Origin: Bacteroidales bacterium 6E
GTDB taxonomy: Bacteria; Bacteroidota; Bacteroidia; Bacteroidales; Prolixibacteraceae
Length of the DNA stretch: 64,000 nucleotides
Direction: 5' to 3'
NCBI GenBank assembly: GCA_001270045.2
Contig: DF970690.1
Location: 220,369-284,368 of the forward strand
Both the position numbers and the translations under genes were made by a program. The notes beneath the pieces were generated by a model that was not told the origin of the DNA, did no database searches, and was given only the letters and a program-made list of their open reading frames with translations. This document shows, one piece after another, positions 45,961-55,484 of the stretch. The stretch's first letter is position 1, and every line of letters starts with the position of its first letter.

Positions 45961-47865
45961 ATGAAAACCATTATTGAACTCTTTGAAACCAGTGTAGCCA
46001 AGTATGCTGACAACATTTACCTATGGGAGAAAAAAAATGGAAAATACGAGGGAATAACTTATCGTCAAACCCATAATGAAGTATTACGTTTTGCGGCAGG
46101 ATTAATAAAACTTGGACTTCAAAAGGGCGACAGGGTCGGTTTAATTTCTGAAGGCAGAAATGCCTGGATTATAGGAGAATTGGGGATCCTGTATGCTGGT
46201 GGCATCAACGTTCCTCTTTCAGTAAAATTGGATGCAGCCAATGAACTATCATTCAGGCTAAAACATTCAGGAGCAAGAATGCTTCTGGTTTCTTCAAATC
46301 AGGCCCCTAAAGCCGAGGAAATCCGGAATCAACTTCCCAAATTGGAACGAATTGTGTATTTTGATGGTAAAACCGATAAAACATCTGGGGATATTGATTT
46401 CATTGAAGTACTGAACATGGGTGATCAATTGCTGAAGGAATCACCTGAACAATTAAACCAAATCTGGCAAAATATTCAACCGAATGACATTGCAAACATT
46501 AGTTACACCTCGGGTACAACTGCTGATCCTAAAGGCATAATGTTGAGCCATCTGAATTATGCCGCCAACACAATACAGGCAAACACGCTGATGTCAATTG
46601 ATTCAACATGGAGAACTCTGGCTATCCTGCCTTGGGACCATTCTTTTGCCCATACCGCTTGTCTCTATTGTTTCATGTATAATGGTGCATCGGTAGCATC
46701 GGTTGAACAAGGAAAAACCCCTCTCGAAACCTTGAGGAATGTACCTAAAAACATAAAAGAGTTCAAGCCAAATGTCATGATGAGTGTACCAGCTCTGGCT
46801 AAAAATTTCAGAAAAAACATTGAAAGCAGCATTCGGGCCAAGGGTTCTACAACATGGAAATTGTTCAACTTCGCCCTGAATGTGGCTTACAGATACAATG
46901 GAAATGGCTGGAACCGTGGTAAAGGATCCAGAATATTTCTCAAACCTTTACTTTCAATTTTCGATAAAATCCTGTTCACCAAAATCAGGGAAGGTTTCGG
47001 AGGCGACATGCGATTCTTCATTGGTGGAGGAGCTCTTCTGGACATAGAGCTCCAAAGGTTTTTCTATGCCATTGGTATACCTATGTGCCAAGGTTATGGA
47101 TTATCTGAAGCCTCACCGGTGATTTCCAGCAACTCTCTGGCTAACATTAAATTCGGCTCCTCAGGCAAGCTGGTCAAATATATGGAGCTCAAAATATTGG
47201 ATGACAAAGGCAAAGAGCTTCCCATAGGAGAAAAAGGTGAGATTTGCATAAAGGGTGACAATGTAATGGTTGGATACTGGGACAACCCGGTAGCGACTGC
47301 TGATACAATTAAGGACGGGTGGCTTCATACAGGCGACATGGGATACATGGACTCAGATGGGTTCCTGTACGTGCTGGGTCGTTTTAAAAGTCTCTTGATT
47401 TCATCGGACGGCGAAAAATTCAGTCCTGAAGGTATTGAAGAAGCAATGGTTGACCAATCGCCTTATATCGAGCAGGCAATGTTACATAACAATCAAAATC
47501 CATATACTGTCGGCCTGATAGTCCCGAATGCAGCAGCACTTATCCGGGATATCGAGAAAAATGGCCTGGTGAAAGGAAGCGACGAAGCCGTTGAATTTGC
47601 TCTTAAAACCATCCAAAAAGAGGTGGATGCCTACAAAAAGGGAGGCAAATTCGAAAGTCAGTTTCCCGACAGGTGGCTTCCAACAACAGTTGCAGTCTTG
47701 CCGGAGGGATTTACTGAAGACAATGCACTGCTCAACTCATCCATGAAAATGGTAAGAGGAAAAATTAATACCTATTTTAAAAAAGAACTTGAATTCCTTT
47801 ATACCCCAGAGGCTAAAAATATCTTGAATGACATGAACAGGCAGGCAATGAAGAAATGGATGTAA
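45961..47865 (+). CDS. Long-chain acyl-CoA synthetase (AMP-forming)
   Basis: A 634-residue ANL enzyme that activates fatty acids with ATP and CoA. The AMP-binding motif SYTSGTTADPKG starts at residue 181. QGYGLSEASPVIS and DGWLHTGDMGYMDSDGFLYVLGR follow. The length fits FadD-like enzymes. A -7-like TATTTTTG lies at 45819-45826, about 135 bp upstream. It is not clearly in an operon. Confidence 0.92.
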   Translation: MKTIIELFETSVAKYADNIYLWEKKNGKYEGITYRQTHNEVLRFAAGLIKLGLQKGDRVGLISEGRNAWIIGELGILYAGGINVPLSVKLDAANELSFRLKHSGARMLLVSSNQAPKAEEIRNQLPKLERIVYFDGKTDKTSGDIDFIEVLNMGDQLLKESPEQLNQIWQNIQPNDIANISYTSGTTADPKGIMLSHLNYAANTIQANTLMSIDSTWRTLAILPWDHSFAHTACLYCFMYNGASVASVEQGKTPLETLRNVPKNIKEFKPNVMMSVPALAKNFRKNIESSIRAKGSTTWKLFNFALNVAYRYNGNGWNRGKGSRIFLKPLLSIFDKILFTKIREGFGGDMRFFIGGGALLDIELQRFFYAIGIPMCQGYGLSEASPVISSNSLANIKFGSSGKLVKYMELKILDDKGKELPIGEKGEICIKGDNVMVGYWDNPVATADTIKDGWLHTGDMGYMDSDGFLYVLGRFKSLLISSDGEKFSPEGIEEAMVDQSPYIEQAMLHNNQNPYTVGLIVPNAAALIRDIEKNGLVKGSDEAVEFALKTIQKEVDAYKKGGKFESQFPDRWLPTTVAVLPEGFTEDNALLNSSMKMVRGKINTYFKKELEFLYTPEAKNILNDMNRQAMKKWM

Positions 47866-48017
47866 AACAATCTGTTGTACTCTGGATAGTTCTTAAGTTC
47901 ACTAAGCAATGCCGCAAGAACGATTTATTCTAAATATTCAGCACCAATCCACACCTATTCCGATTGCGACAGTGGAATTATCGATATTGATTGTAGATTC
48001 ATGCATTTCTGGATATA

Positions 48018-49022
48018 ATGATAATAGAAACGTATTCATACCCCAGGGCAGCAGTCATAGGAAACCCTTCTGACGGATATTTTGGAAAAACAATAGCATT
48101 CGTATTTTCTAATTTCCTGGCAAAAGTGCAGCTTTGGGAAACACCGGAATTGGAAGTTAAACCCGAAAAGCTTGATGGCGCTTGGTTTAACAGTATCGAA
48201 GAATTAGTAAAGGATGTAAGCTTTGCTGGCTATTACGGTGGGATGCGACTGCTTAAGGCTACCATTAAGGTATTCCATGATTATTGCATGAGTAATGGAA
48301 TACCACTTGACCAACGAAATTTTACCATCCGTTACAGTTCGGACATTCCTTTAAGGTTAGGTTTGGCCGGGTCAAGCGCTATCATCACAGCTTGTTTTAA
48401 GGCTTTGACGAGGTTTTACCAGGTCGATATCCAGCCACAAATCCTGGCTAATCTCATTCTCTCCGTTGAAACCCGTGAGTTGGGAATTTCCGCCGGACTT
48501 CAGGACCGGGTAGCCCAAGTTTATGAACATCCCATTTATATGGATTTCGATAAAGACCATATGGATCAATATGGTTACGGTATTTATAAACCAATACAAG
48601 AAAAATGCCTGCCATCCTTTTACATCGCTTATCGTCGAAATCTCTCCGAAGGCACGGAAGTAGTCCATAATAATCTTAGGGCAAGATTCGAAATTGGCGA
48701 TCCCTCTGTCCTGGCCGCTATGAAACGATGGGATCAAATAACCAGCGAATTCATGCAGGCATTGGTCATAGGTGATTTTGACACCATGCATGACCTGATG
48801 AACGAGAATTTTAACCTACGCAGGAGTATCATTCCAATTACCTCAGGAAATATTGAAATGGTGGATCTGGCAAGGTCTACCGGGGCAAGTGCGAAATTCA
48901 CCGGTTCAGGAGGTGCAATTATTGGAACTTACCGGAGTGAAGATATGTATTCTGAATTGAAAGACATCATGGATCACCATGAAATCGAAGTTTTCAAACC
49001 AAACATCGTTATACACCCATGA
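48018..49022 (+). CDS. GHMP kinase resembling plant glucuronokinase
   Basis: A 334-residue GHMP kinase. The ATP loop GLAGSSAI is intact. The segments NPSDGYFGKTI, GYYGGMRLLKA, AGLQDRVAQVY and KFTGSGGAI match what I recall of plant glucuronokinase (glucuronate plus ATP to glucuronate-1-phosphate). Another GHMP sugar kinase remains possible. It overlaps the following uridylyltransferase gene by 4 bp (ATGA), so the two products should act in sequence: sugar to sugar-1-phosphate to UDP-sugar. Confidence 0.78.
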   Translation: MIIETYSYPRAAVIGNPSDGYFGKTIAFVFSNFLAKVQLWETPELEVKPEKLDGAWFNSIEELVKDVSFAGYYGGMRLLKATIKVFHDYCMSNGIPLDQRNFTIRYSSDIPLRLGLAGSSAIITACFKALTRFYQVDIQPQILANLILSVETRELGISAGLQDRVAQVYEHPIYMDFDKDHMDQYGYGIYKPIQEKCLPSFYIAYRRNLSEGTEVVHNNLRARFEIGDPSVLAAMKRWDQITSEFMQALVIGDFDTMHDLMNENFNLRRSIIPITSGNIEMVDLARSTGASAKFTGSGGAIIGTYRSEDMYSELKDIMDHHEIEVFKPNIVIHP

Positions 49023-49891
49023 TTAAAAAAGCAGTAATTCCGGCTGCAGGGTATGGGACAAGGTTTCTTCCAATTACCAAGTCGCAACCAAAAGAAATGA
49101 TTCCAATTGTCGATACGCCGGTAATCCAATATGTTGTGGAAGAAGCTGTTGCCTCTGGAATTACCGATATCTTGATGATTATTGGAAAAGGAAAAAGGGC
49201 CATTGAAGAACATTTCGACCGCAGTCCACTTCTTGAAGAATCATTGATAGAGAAAAAGAATTTCGAAATGCTTGAGAAGATCAGGGGAATCTCAAAAATG
49301 GCCAACATACATTTTGTATGGCAGAAAGAAATGAATGGATTGGGAGATGCCGTCAGATACGCCAGATATCATGTTAATAATGAACCTTTTGCCGTTTTGC
49401 TTGGTGATACTTTGGTGCAGAGTTACAAAGAACCTGTCACCCGGCAACTAATGAACGTCTTTGAACGATATAGGGGCTCAGTGGTGGCACTCGAACAGGT
49501 CAAACCTGAATTGGTCCATAAATATGGTGTGATCGATGGGCATATTTTGGAAGGTAGTGTTTATGTTGCTTCTGACTGGATTGAAAAGCCTTCACCTGAA
49601 GATGCGCCTTCAAATTTGGCTGTTGCGAGCCGATACATTTTTACTCCCGAGATTTTTGATTACTTGGAAATGACCGATCCAGGAATAAATAATGAAGTAC
49701 AACTCACCGATGCCATGAAAAAAATGGTTAAGGATCAGGCAATGTACGGTCTAATTTTTGATGGAAAGAGATTTGATATTGGAAACAAAATGGGATTTCT
49801 CAAAACAAACATCATCTATGGATTAAAAGATGATGAAATTGGAGAAGATTTGAAACAATGGCTTAAATTATTCGTGAATCAATTGGGATAA
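49019..49891 (+). CDS. galU: UTP--glucose-1-phosphate uridylyltransferase (GalU type)
   Basis: A 290-residue nucleotidyltransferase with the GalU motifs AVIPAAGYGTRFLPITKSQPKE, IVDTPVIQYVVEEA, a LGDTLV metal site and KRFDIGNKMGFL. It makes UDP-glucose, or with looser specificity other UDP-sugars. Coupled to the upstream sugar kinase, which suggests it may use that enzyme's product. It ends 7 bp from the convergent BFD-like gene. Confidence 0.92.
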   Translation: MIKKAVIPAAGYGTRFLPITKSQPKEMIPIVDTPVIQYVVEEAVASGITDILMIIGKGKRAIEEHFDRSPLLEESLIEKKNFEMLEKIRGISKMANIHFVWQKEMNGLGDAVRYARYHVNNEPFAVLLGDTLVQSYKEPVTRQLMNVFERYRGSVVALEQVKPELVHKYGVIDGHILEGSVYVASDWIEKPSPEDAPSNLAVASRYIFTPEIFDYLEMTDPGINNEVQLTDAMKKMVKDQAMYGLIFDGKRFDIGNKMGFLKTNIIYGLKDDEIGEDLKQWLKLFVNQLG

Positions 49892-49898
49892 TAACATT

Positions 49899-50105
49899 TT
49901 AGAATAACCTTCCCTGAGGATTTGGTTCGACATTGACTGAAGCTTCCTTCAGCATATTTTCAATTACGGTCTTGCAACGTCCACAGCTTTCACCTGCACC
50001 TGTCATTTCAGTTACATCACGCAGGGAAACTGCACCATTTCTTATCGCGGAAAGAATTTCCCTTTCCGTGACAAAATTACACATGCATACCAGTTTCTTT
50101 CCCAT
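49899..50105 (-). CDS. BFD-like [2Fe-2S] protein
   Basis: A 68-residue protein with the bacterioferritin-associated-ferredoxin cysteine pattern: Cys7, Cys9, Cys41 and Cys44 (CxC...CxxC). The fold binds one [2Fe-2S] cluster and often passes electrons or acts in iron release. No bacterioferritin gene is nearby. It is 41 bp after the HD-domain gene. Confidence 0.88.
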   Translation of the reverse strand: MGKKLVCMCNFVTEREILSAIRNGAVSLRDVTEMTGAGESCGRCKTVIENMLKEASVNVEPNPQGRLF

Positions 50106-50146
50106 AATAAGAAACAGAACACTTTTTATCGAATAAAGTTCTGCTG

Positions 50147-50938
50147 TCAGTTTAAAAACTGGTTTTCGACATAAATTCTAACGTTGCGATAGATATCAAA
50201 AACTATATCCCGTTTTGGAAGTGCACTATAGATAATATCGACGTACCGTCCCCGTGAAAGAATCCTGAAAGATGCTTTAAAATTAAGGTCATAAACCCAT
50301 GAAAGCTGCATGACTTTTATATCGTCCTGGGTTTTAAGCTCATCACGGGTAACAGATTTGCCACTTTTTACAGCTAGGGCAACTTCTTCAGATATACCTT
50401 TGCCCCGTGGCAAATCCCATGACATTGTATGTGACGGCTCTCCAAAGGGGTTTGCATAATATTCAGTCAATGAATGCAGTATATCCAGCTTATCAGCATC
50501 CCTGAGAATATTGCAAAATAGCATCTCCCGTTCATTCAGATTCTCGGGTAAAACAGACTTATTATGTTGATATATTGCAACTTTAATCAGTGATGCCGTC
50601 TCCCTATCTACATCTTGCAGCAGATTTCCTCTTTCCAGCTCATCAATCGCCAAAGAGGCATGATCAGCAGAAATTGAATCATCATAGGTATTGAATTTCA
50701 ACAATTGTGGAAAACGCCCCAAATCATGCAGCAGTCCAATGATCCGGGCCAATGCCACCTCCTCCTTGTCAAGCTGCAATGATACGGCAATATGTCCGGC
50801 AAGTTCTGAGACCCGATAACAATGTTGTTTCTTTAATTCCACTTTTCGAGACTGTCCTTTATTCCATCCAGAATAAAACAGAAGAAAAGATTCAAAAAAC
50901 TGTTTGCATTTGCCATCAAAGTCCACAATTGTCATCAC
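50147..50938 (-). CDS. HD-domain phosphohydrolase
   Basis: A 263-residue protein with the metal motif His39 and His71-Asp72 (HDLG). HD proteins cut phosphate from nucleotides or (p)ppGpp-like signals. The substrate cannot be read here. Start ATG 50938 (MMTIVDFD) or the next Met. Confidence 0.82.
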   Translation of the reverse strand: MMTIVDFDGKCKQFFESFLLFYSGWNKGQSRKVELKKQHCYRVSELAGHIAVSLQLDKEEVALARIIGLLHDLGRFPQLLKFNTYDDSISADHASLAIDELERGNLLQDVDRETASLIKVAIYQHNKSVLPENLNEREMLFCNILRDADKLDILHSLTEYYANPFGEPSHTMSWDLPRGKGISEEVALAVKSGKSVTRDELKTQDDIKVMQLSWVYDLNFKASFRILSRGRYVDIIYSALPKRDIVFDIYRNVRIYVENQFLN

Positions 50939-51207
50939 CCATAAGTATTAGTTCACTGTAAAAATAGCGGGCGCAGCATGATTTCAACAAGAGACCTCTG
51001 TTCATTTATCAACGGAATAATTAACAAATGAGAATTTACACAGAAAATACAACTGATTTTGTCAGAGTTGTTAACAAAGTCCACGAATTCGACCAATGGT
51101 AGCGAAGTTCCATCCAAGTTACAATAAAAATATTCTTGACGATCTGACGTTTTAGGATCTGTCCTGAAATAATCGTATTCATGATTTTAAAGAACAACAA
51201 AGTTTTC
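50939..51207. other. Spacer before the tRNA-Arg, no gene seen
   Basis: A 24-codon frame at 51028-51102 has no recognisable features. No RNA gene other than the following tRNA. Confidence 0.4.
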
Positions 51208-51215
51208 TATTTTTG
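51208..51215 (+). promoter_or_regulatory. -7 box of the tRNA-Arg gene
   Basis: TATTTTTG with a TTTT at 51185-51188 in place of TTTG, 19 bp upstream. Confidence 0.5.
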
Positions 51216-51242
51216 CAGCCTGATTCAGAGAGTAAATATCCT

Positions 51243-51314
51243 GGCCCTATAGTTCAATGGATAGAATATCAGATTCCGGTTCTGACGATTTGGGTTCGAG
51301 TCCCGATAGGGTCA
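51243..51314 (+). tRNA. tRNA-Arg (CCG)
   Basis: 72 nt with acceptor stem GGCCCTA/TAGGGTC, anticodon stem TCAGA/TCTGA and loop TTCCGGT giving anticodon CCG. TTCGAGT loop present; no encoded CCA. Confidence 0.95.
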
Positions 51315-51326
51315 CAATGTTGCTTC

Positions 51327-51354
51327 AAAATGCCTGTCTACCAGGCATTTTTTA
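51327..51354 (+). terminator. Terminator after tRNA-Arg
   Basis: A 10-bp stem AAAATGCCTG with CAGGCATTTT, then further T residues. Confidence 0.85.
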
Positions 51355-51494
51355 TTACAAATTGACTGCATACAAGAAAACGAACTGCATGTTTGTCCTT
51401 TATCAAATTTCGGTAAGCCTTTTGCCAAAAACGTCATACAATCTAACATGCACCCACCCTACACTCAACAACCCTGGATTTCTGAAATTCATAA

Positions 51495-52169
51495 TCAACT
51501 GTCATCATAAGCAACCATTACGGTTCCCCTTATGGTAATCGATTCGTTTAAAACCAAAACGAACAAATAATTACCCTGTGCAGCAAGCCCGGCCCCTTTA
51601 ACATTTCCATGCCACCATGCATCCTCTGGTATACCCCAATAGCTTATATTCCCATACTTTTCCTTTTTAAATATGATTTGACCCTTTCTGTTATAAATCG
51701 TAAGACAGGCTTCAGGATATTTTTCAATGCCTTGAATCCGAAACTCATCATGTATTCCATCAGAACCCGGAGAAAATCCTTCTGGAATAAAAAATTCACG
51801 ACCCAAAAGAGATTCAACGATTATCTTGCCGACTGATATATTTATACACCCATTGGGGTCAATAACCGTAACTTTATGAAAGAAAGTGCCCGGCTTCTTC
51901 CAGTGCACCATTATTTCAGGTGACCCCTGCCCTTTCAGGATCTCTGCCTGGGAATTTTCACAATTTCCATGCGTGGACAAAAAATCACTGACATTCCGGG
52001 AATAGAGCTCCCAGAAACAATAATCACCGGAATTTATCAAAATCTTAATCGTGGTTACATCGCCAGGCAAGAATATGTTGTCGCCACTGGTATTTGAAAC
52101 TACCATTACCAGAAACAATACAATTACAGGTTTTGACAAGACCTTTAAAATTTGAAATGAAAGTCTCAC
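51495..52169 (-). CDS. Secreted protein with T9SS type-B (CHU_C/gliding-type) C-terminal domain
   Basis: A 224-residue protein with a signal peptide (VIVLFLVMVVSNTSG) and a PKD-like middle. Its last 90 residues match the type-B sorting domain: FIPEGFSPGSDGIHDEF, LTIYNRKGQIIFKK, YG, W.G and GNYLFVL. Such proteins leave through the type IX secretion system and stay on the surface or are released. It is the third of three secreted-protein genes in a row. Confidence 0.88.
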   Translation of the reverse strand: MRLSFQILKVLSKPVIVLFLVMVVSNTSGDNIFLPGDVTTIKILINSGDYCFWELYSRNVSDFLSTHGNCENSQAEILKGQGSPEIMVHWKKPGTFFHKVTVIDPNGCINISVGKIIVESLLGREFFIPEGFSPGSDGIHDEFRIQGIEKYPEACLTIYNRKGQIIFKKEKYGNISYWGIPEDAWWHGNVKGAGLAAQGNYLFVLVLNESITIRGTVMVAYDDS

Positions 52170-52246
52170 ACCCTGGTTGATTTCATTTTAAGTTCCTAGA
52201 TGATAATACAATCTTTCTGTTCAAAGATTTAAAAAAAATGCCACCC

Positions 52247-53305
52247 TCAATTCTTAATCAGAAATGAAGATGGATCTTCATTTGAAATTGAAGGTCTGCG
52301 CAATAAATCCTGTGTGGCCTGATCAGCAAAACTACCCTCAACAACACATGTATCATTCACATCGTCAATGTTTCCATTGCCATAACCATCAACCATCAAG
52401 GTAATGGAATTCCCAACCAATCCCTCATACTTGTTTTGATGAACATCCACCCTGACAAATATTGACACACCATTGGAGGTATTGGTTATATTGGTCGTAG
52501 CCGAAAGTGCTTCGTCTATTGCCATCGTCCAATTGCCTGTGATACCTGTTGCGATCGCAATGTTGGCAGTTTCAGGACTATACCCCCAATATAAATCGGC
52601 AGTCTGCCCTGTTGCCAAACCCTCGAGTGAAAAATATGGATGGAATGAATCCGTGAAATTTGCAGCGATTACTTCGTACATCAGGATATTGGTTCCGTAA
52701 TTCATCATGATTCGGTCTGTTCCAAAATCATATTCTGAGCCCAAAGGATCTGCTGGACAATGAAGCAATGTCTCATTGTATGCCACAGGGATGTATTCAT
52801 TGCCAACCATCTTTACATTGGTAATATCCAATGTAAAAGCGATTATCGGACTTACCTTGAACGCCTGAATATTCTTACCGCAGGCTTCCTCCGGACCATC
52901 ATAGAAAACACCAACAAATAAAGGATTTTTATTTTCAGATGAATAATCTACTCTTGATAAACCAACGGGGTTCCATACAATTTCAATTTCAGATGGATTC
53001 TGATCTACTGTACTCAAACCTATTCCAGTCGCAGATTCGACATAATCGCCGCCTGAAAACTCCAAATCATTCGTTAGTATACCGTTTTCAATGAAGACAG
53101 GATTTGTGGTGACAAACCAGGTGGCTTGTCCTTTTTCGGGAACAATATCAGCCTTATACACATATGGAATCCCGGGCACTGGATGCAGTCCATCCGGACT
53201 TGATGAACAATTAACGGGGCGCGCCAATGAATAGGTGATGGCCTGACCGAAAACACAAAATGACAGACAAAGAAAGGTCATCGTGAAAAGATTTTTTTTA
53301 GTCAT
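52247..53305 (-). CDS. Secreted protein of unknown function
   Basis: A 352-residue protein with a clear signal peptide (TMTFLCLSFCVFGQA). The body is rich in Thr, Asn and aromatic residues in beta-type patterns. I do not recognise a domain and see no T9SS sorting signal. A partner role to the neighbouring T9SS protein is inferred from gene order only. Confidence 0.72.
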   Translation of the reverse strand: MTKKNLFTMTFLCLSFCVFGQAITYSLARPVNCSSSPDGLHPVPGIPYVYKADIVPEKGQATWFVTTNPVFIENGILTNDLEFSGGDYVESATGIGLSTVDQNPSEIEIVWNPVGLSRVDYSSENKNPLFVGVFYDGPEEACGKNIQAFKVSPIIAFTLDITNVKMVGNEYIPVAYNETLLHCPADPLGSEYDFGTDRIMMNYGTNILMYEVIAANFTDSFHPYFSLEGLATGQTADLYWGYSPETANIAIATGITGNWTMAIDEALSATTNITNTSNGVSIFVRVDVHQNKYEGLVGNSITLMVDGYGNGNIDDVNDTCVVEGSFADQATQDLLRRPSISNEDPSSFLIKN

Positions 53306-53469
53306 AACTTTAATTCATTAATTTGATTTCTATCGGATTAGTTTTCCCATGCTGCCATGAGATATTTGTTAACTCTACAGAATAAAAAATGCCATTATGA
53401 TTTCATGCAGTTTCCATAGTAATCGGATCATTTTCTATATTCGAGAAACTAGCCCTTGAAAAGATTCAT

Positions 53470-54996
53470 TTAAGGATTACCTGTAGATAGCACTATCTCA
53501 GGCCGGGAAAATATAATGATGGGCACACTTTTTAAGTCAGACTTGATTCCATGACAATCCTCAAGCCAATAGCTGATCAAGTGTTCGACCTTTCCGCTTC
53601 CTGCCGGACGTCCTGGCAGACATATCTCCAGGTTGGATGTGCCAGGCTGACCCGTTCCTGAAACAGGATCAAACTGTCGAATCTGATCAGCATCCAGAGG
53701 ATCTTCCACACCTGAAAATTCGATGACCCAAAGAAGTTTCAATTCTTCCAAAAGGCACATCCTATCATTCCATTTAAAAGTATGCGGATCAAGGTCAAAC
53801 ACAGCCAATTCCGGACCTTTTAAAATTATATCATTCAATCCAGGGTCTAATTCGATGCCAAATTCACCAAAGGCAACATACTCTGGCAATGATTGACAGA
53901 AACTTAAAGGTTGTAATGAAACTTCAAAGTCAGGAGGGCCATAATCCCCAACATTGACTAGAAAAGAACATAAAGTCCCTATCTCAGGTAAAGATGGCAC
54001 GATCACACTGACGGAAGTGGATCCGGATTCAAATCGATATGGGAAGGCAATATTTTCATTTCCAACAATATAATTCAAAACAACCGGACCACATTCACTT
54101 ATCGCTTCTACTTGAAGATCCCCCAGATAATACCCACTGTCATTAGCAGGATAATATAATTCGGGCAATGGACAATCATATACAAGATCCGATGGGACAA
54201 ACACTTCAATTTGACGATTGTAGTTTGATTGGCTTGAAACTGTGCATCCGGAAACGGCAGATGATTTGAATCGTATGCTGACATAATACCTTCCTGAGTT
54301 TTCAGTCCTTATTCCATTAAAGTGCAACATGTCAGTTTGACTACCACTGATGCACTCATCGTCAACTACTGGCCGCCAGTCATTTGGACCAAAATATTTC
54401 ATCCATTGGTAACCGGTCACGTTTTCAGGATAATTGGTGATAACGCTCCATGAGAAATCAGATCCGGCGCATAGTCGGATTTGAGTGGAATTGGCAGGAC
54501 TCGTCGATGCATATATGCCGGTAATTCTATTGATAGTAAGTGTTGCAGATTGTGAAACAACCGAAGAAGAACCATCTGATACTATCACCCTATACTCAGT
54601 CCCATCAGGATTGGCCGATGTACCAACATCTTTTATGGTTATATAACCGGGAGAAGGATAGGAAACCTTTACGTCCCCGTCTGGAATCAATACAAATGAT
54701 TTACCTGGAAGTTTCCGTTCCCATGCAAAATGAAGATTTTGCCCGCTTGCCTTAACAAAAAATGAAACAGTCCGATAATAACATTCAGTTTGTGACACGG
54801 GATGAATCAATATCGAGAGGTCCTCAATGGGAGAATGATACAATTCACGATTTAGATAGGGCTCACATTTAATTATTACGTTTTCATGCATGCATTCACT
54901 TGTTTTTACAATAAACACGAACAAGAGCATTGTAAAATAACCCAGAACACTCAGATGGTTTAACAAGCCATTATTACAAGCATGGTTATCGGTCAT
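53470..54996 (-). CDS. Secreted protein with Ig-like repeats
   Basis: 508 residues from ATG 54996. The signal peptide (LSVLGYFTMLLFVFIVKTSE) follows a short N-terminus. The middle has an Ig-like module with TEYRVIVSDGSS and SATLTINR, then one with NSGRYYVSIRF. The ATG is 21 bp after a -7 box, so the in-frame GTG at 55038, 14 codons upstream, is rejected. No sorting domain. First of the three secreted-protein genes. Confidence 0.75.
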   Translation of the reverse strand: MTDNHACNNGLLNHLSVLGYFTMLLFVFIVKTSECMHENVIIKCEPYLNRELYHSPIEDLSILIHPVSQTECYYRTVSFFVKASGQNLHFAWERKLPGKSFVLIPDGDVKVSYPSPGYITIKDVGTSANPDGTEYRVIVSDGSSSVVSQSATLTINRITGIYASTSPANSTQIRLCAGSDFSWSVITNYPENVTGYQWMKYFGPNDWRPVVDDECISGSQTDMLHFNGIRTENSGRYYVSIRFKSSAVSGCTVSSQSNYNRQIEVFVPSDLVYDCPLPELYYPANDSGYYLGDLQVEAISECGPVVLNYIVGNENIAFPYRFESGSTSVSVIVPSLPEIGTLCSFLVNVGDYGPPDFEVSLQPLSFCQSLPEYVAFGEFGIELDPGLNDIILKGPELAVFDLDPHTFKWNDRMCLLEELKLLWVIEFSGVEDPLDADQIRQFDPVSGTGQPGTSNLEICLPGRPAGSGKVEHLISYWLEDCHGIKSDLKSVPIIIFSRPEIVLSTGNP

Positions 54997-55017
54997 AGCA
55001 AGTCTCAAAAATGTGTT

Positions 55018-55025
55018 CAAAGTTA
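55018..55025 (-). promoter_or_regulatory. -7 box for the secreted-protein row
   Basis: On the minus strand TAACTTTG, 21 bp before the ATG at 54996. No clear -33 box. Confidence 0.45.
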
Positions 55026-55099
55026 ATAAACCAATCACAATATATTACATATGCTTGTTTCAAAAACACGCACAAATTCCAGCTGTCCACATTATGTCC

Positions 55100-55114
55100 A
55101 TGTTCAATGAACAT
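55100..55114. promoter_or_regulatory. 15-bp palindrome, operator-like
   Basis: ATGTTCA-A-TGAACAT is a perfect palindrome with one central base, about 75 bp upstream of the -7 box of the secreted-protein row. Confidence 0.35.
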
Positions 55115-55292
55115 ATATCACCACACACAATGCTTATGTTTGCAGTCAAAGAAACGAATCTTTTATTATTGGTGATCAGGTATCAAATCTTGTATTAACA
55201 AAGGGGTTTATATGTATCAATTCTTCTTAAAGTCCAAAAATCAACTACAGTTCATACCTATTAAAGTGTCCGTTTTGAACCTTTTCACCAAC

Positions 55293-55395
55293 GACTCATG
55301 CAGTCCAGGCTTAACACGACAAATTGAAGATTCTGATTAACGTATGTTGAACTCATTTTCAATATGCGATTTTAAGCTTATCGACTGCATGAGTC
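55293..55395. repeat. 13-bp inverted repeat, arms 77 bp apart
   Basis: GACTCATGCAGTC at 55293-55305 and its reverse complement GACTGCATGAGTC at 55383-55395, in a spacer of more than 400 bp that holds no gene. Could be an operator pair or the stem of an RNA. Confidence 0.55.
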
Positions 55396-55484
55396 ATTTG
55401 AAAAACCTTCTACCATAAAATTATTATTTCCAGATGTCATCAGGCATGAATTCATAAATCTGGTTTTTGAAAAATCAACCGACT

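Noticed and set aside
51028-51102. 24-residue frame before tRNA-Arg
   Set aside because: Too short, no start signal, no recognisable motif.
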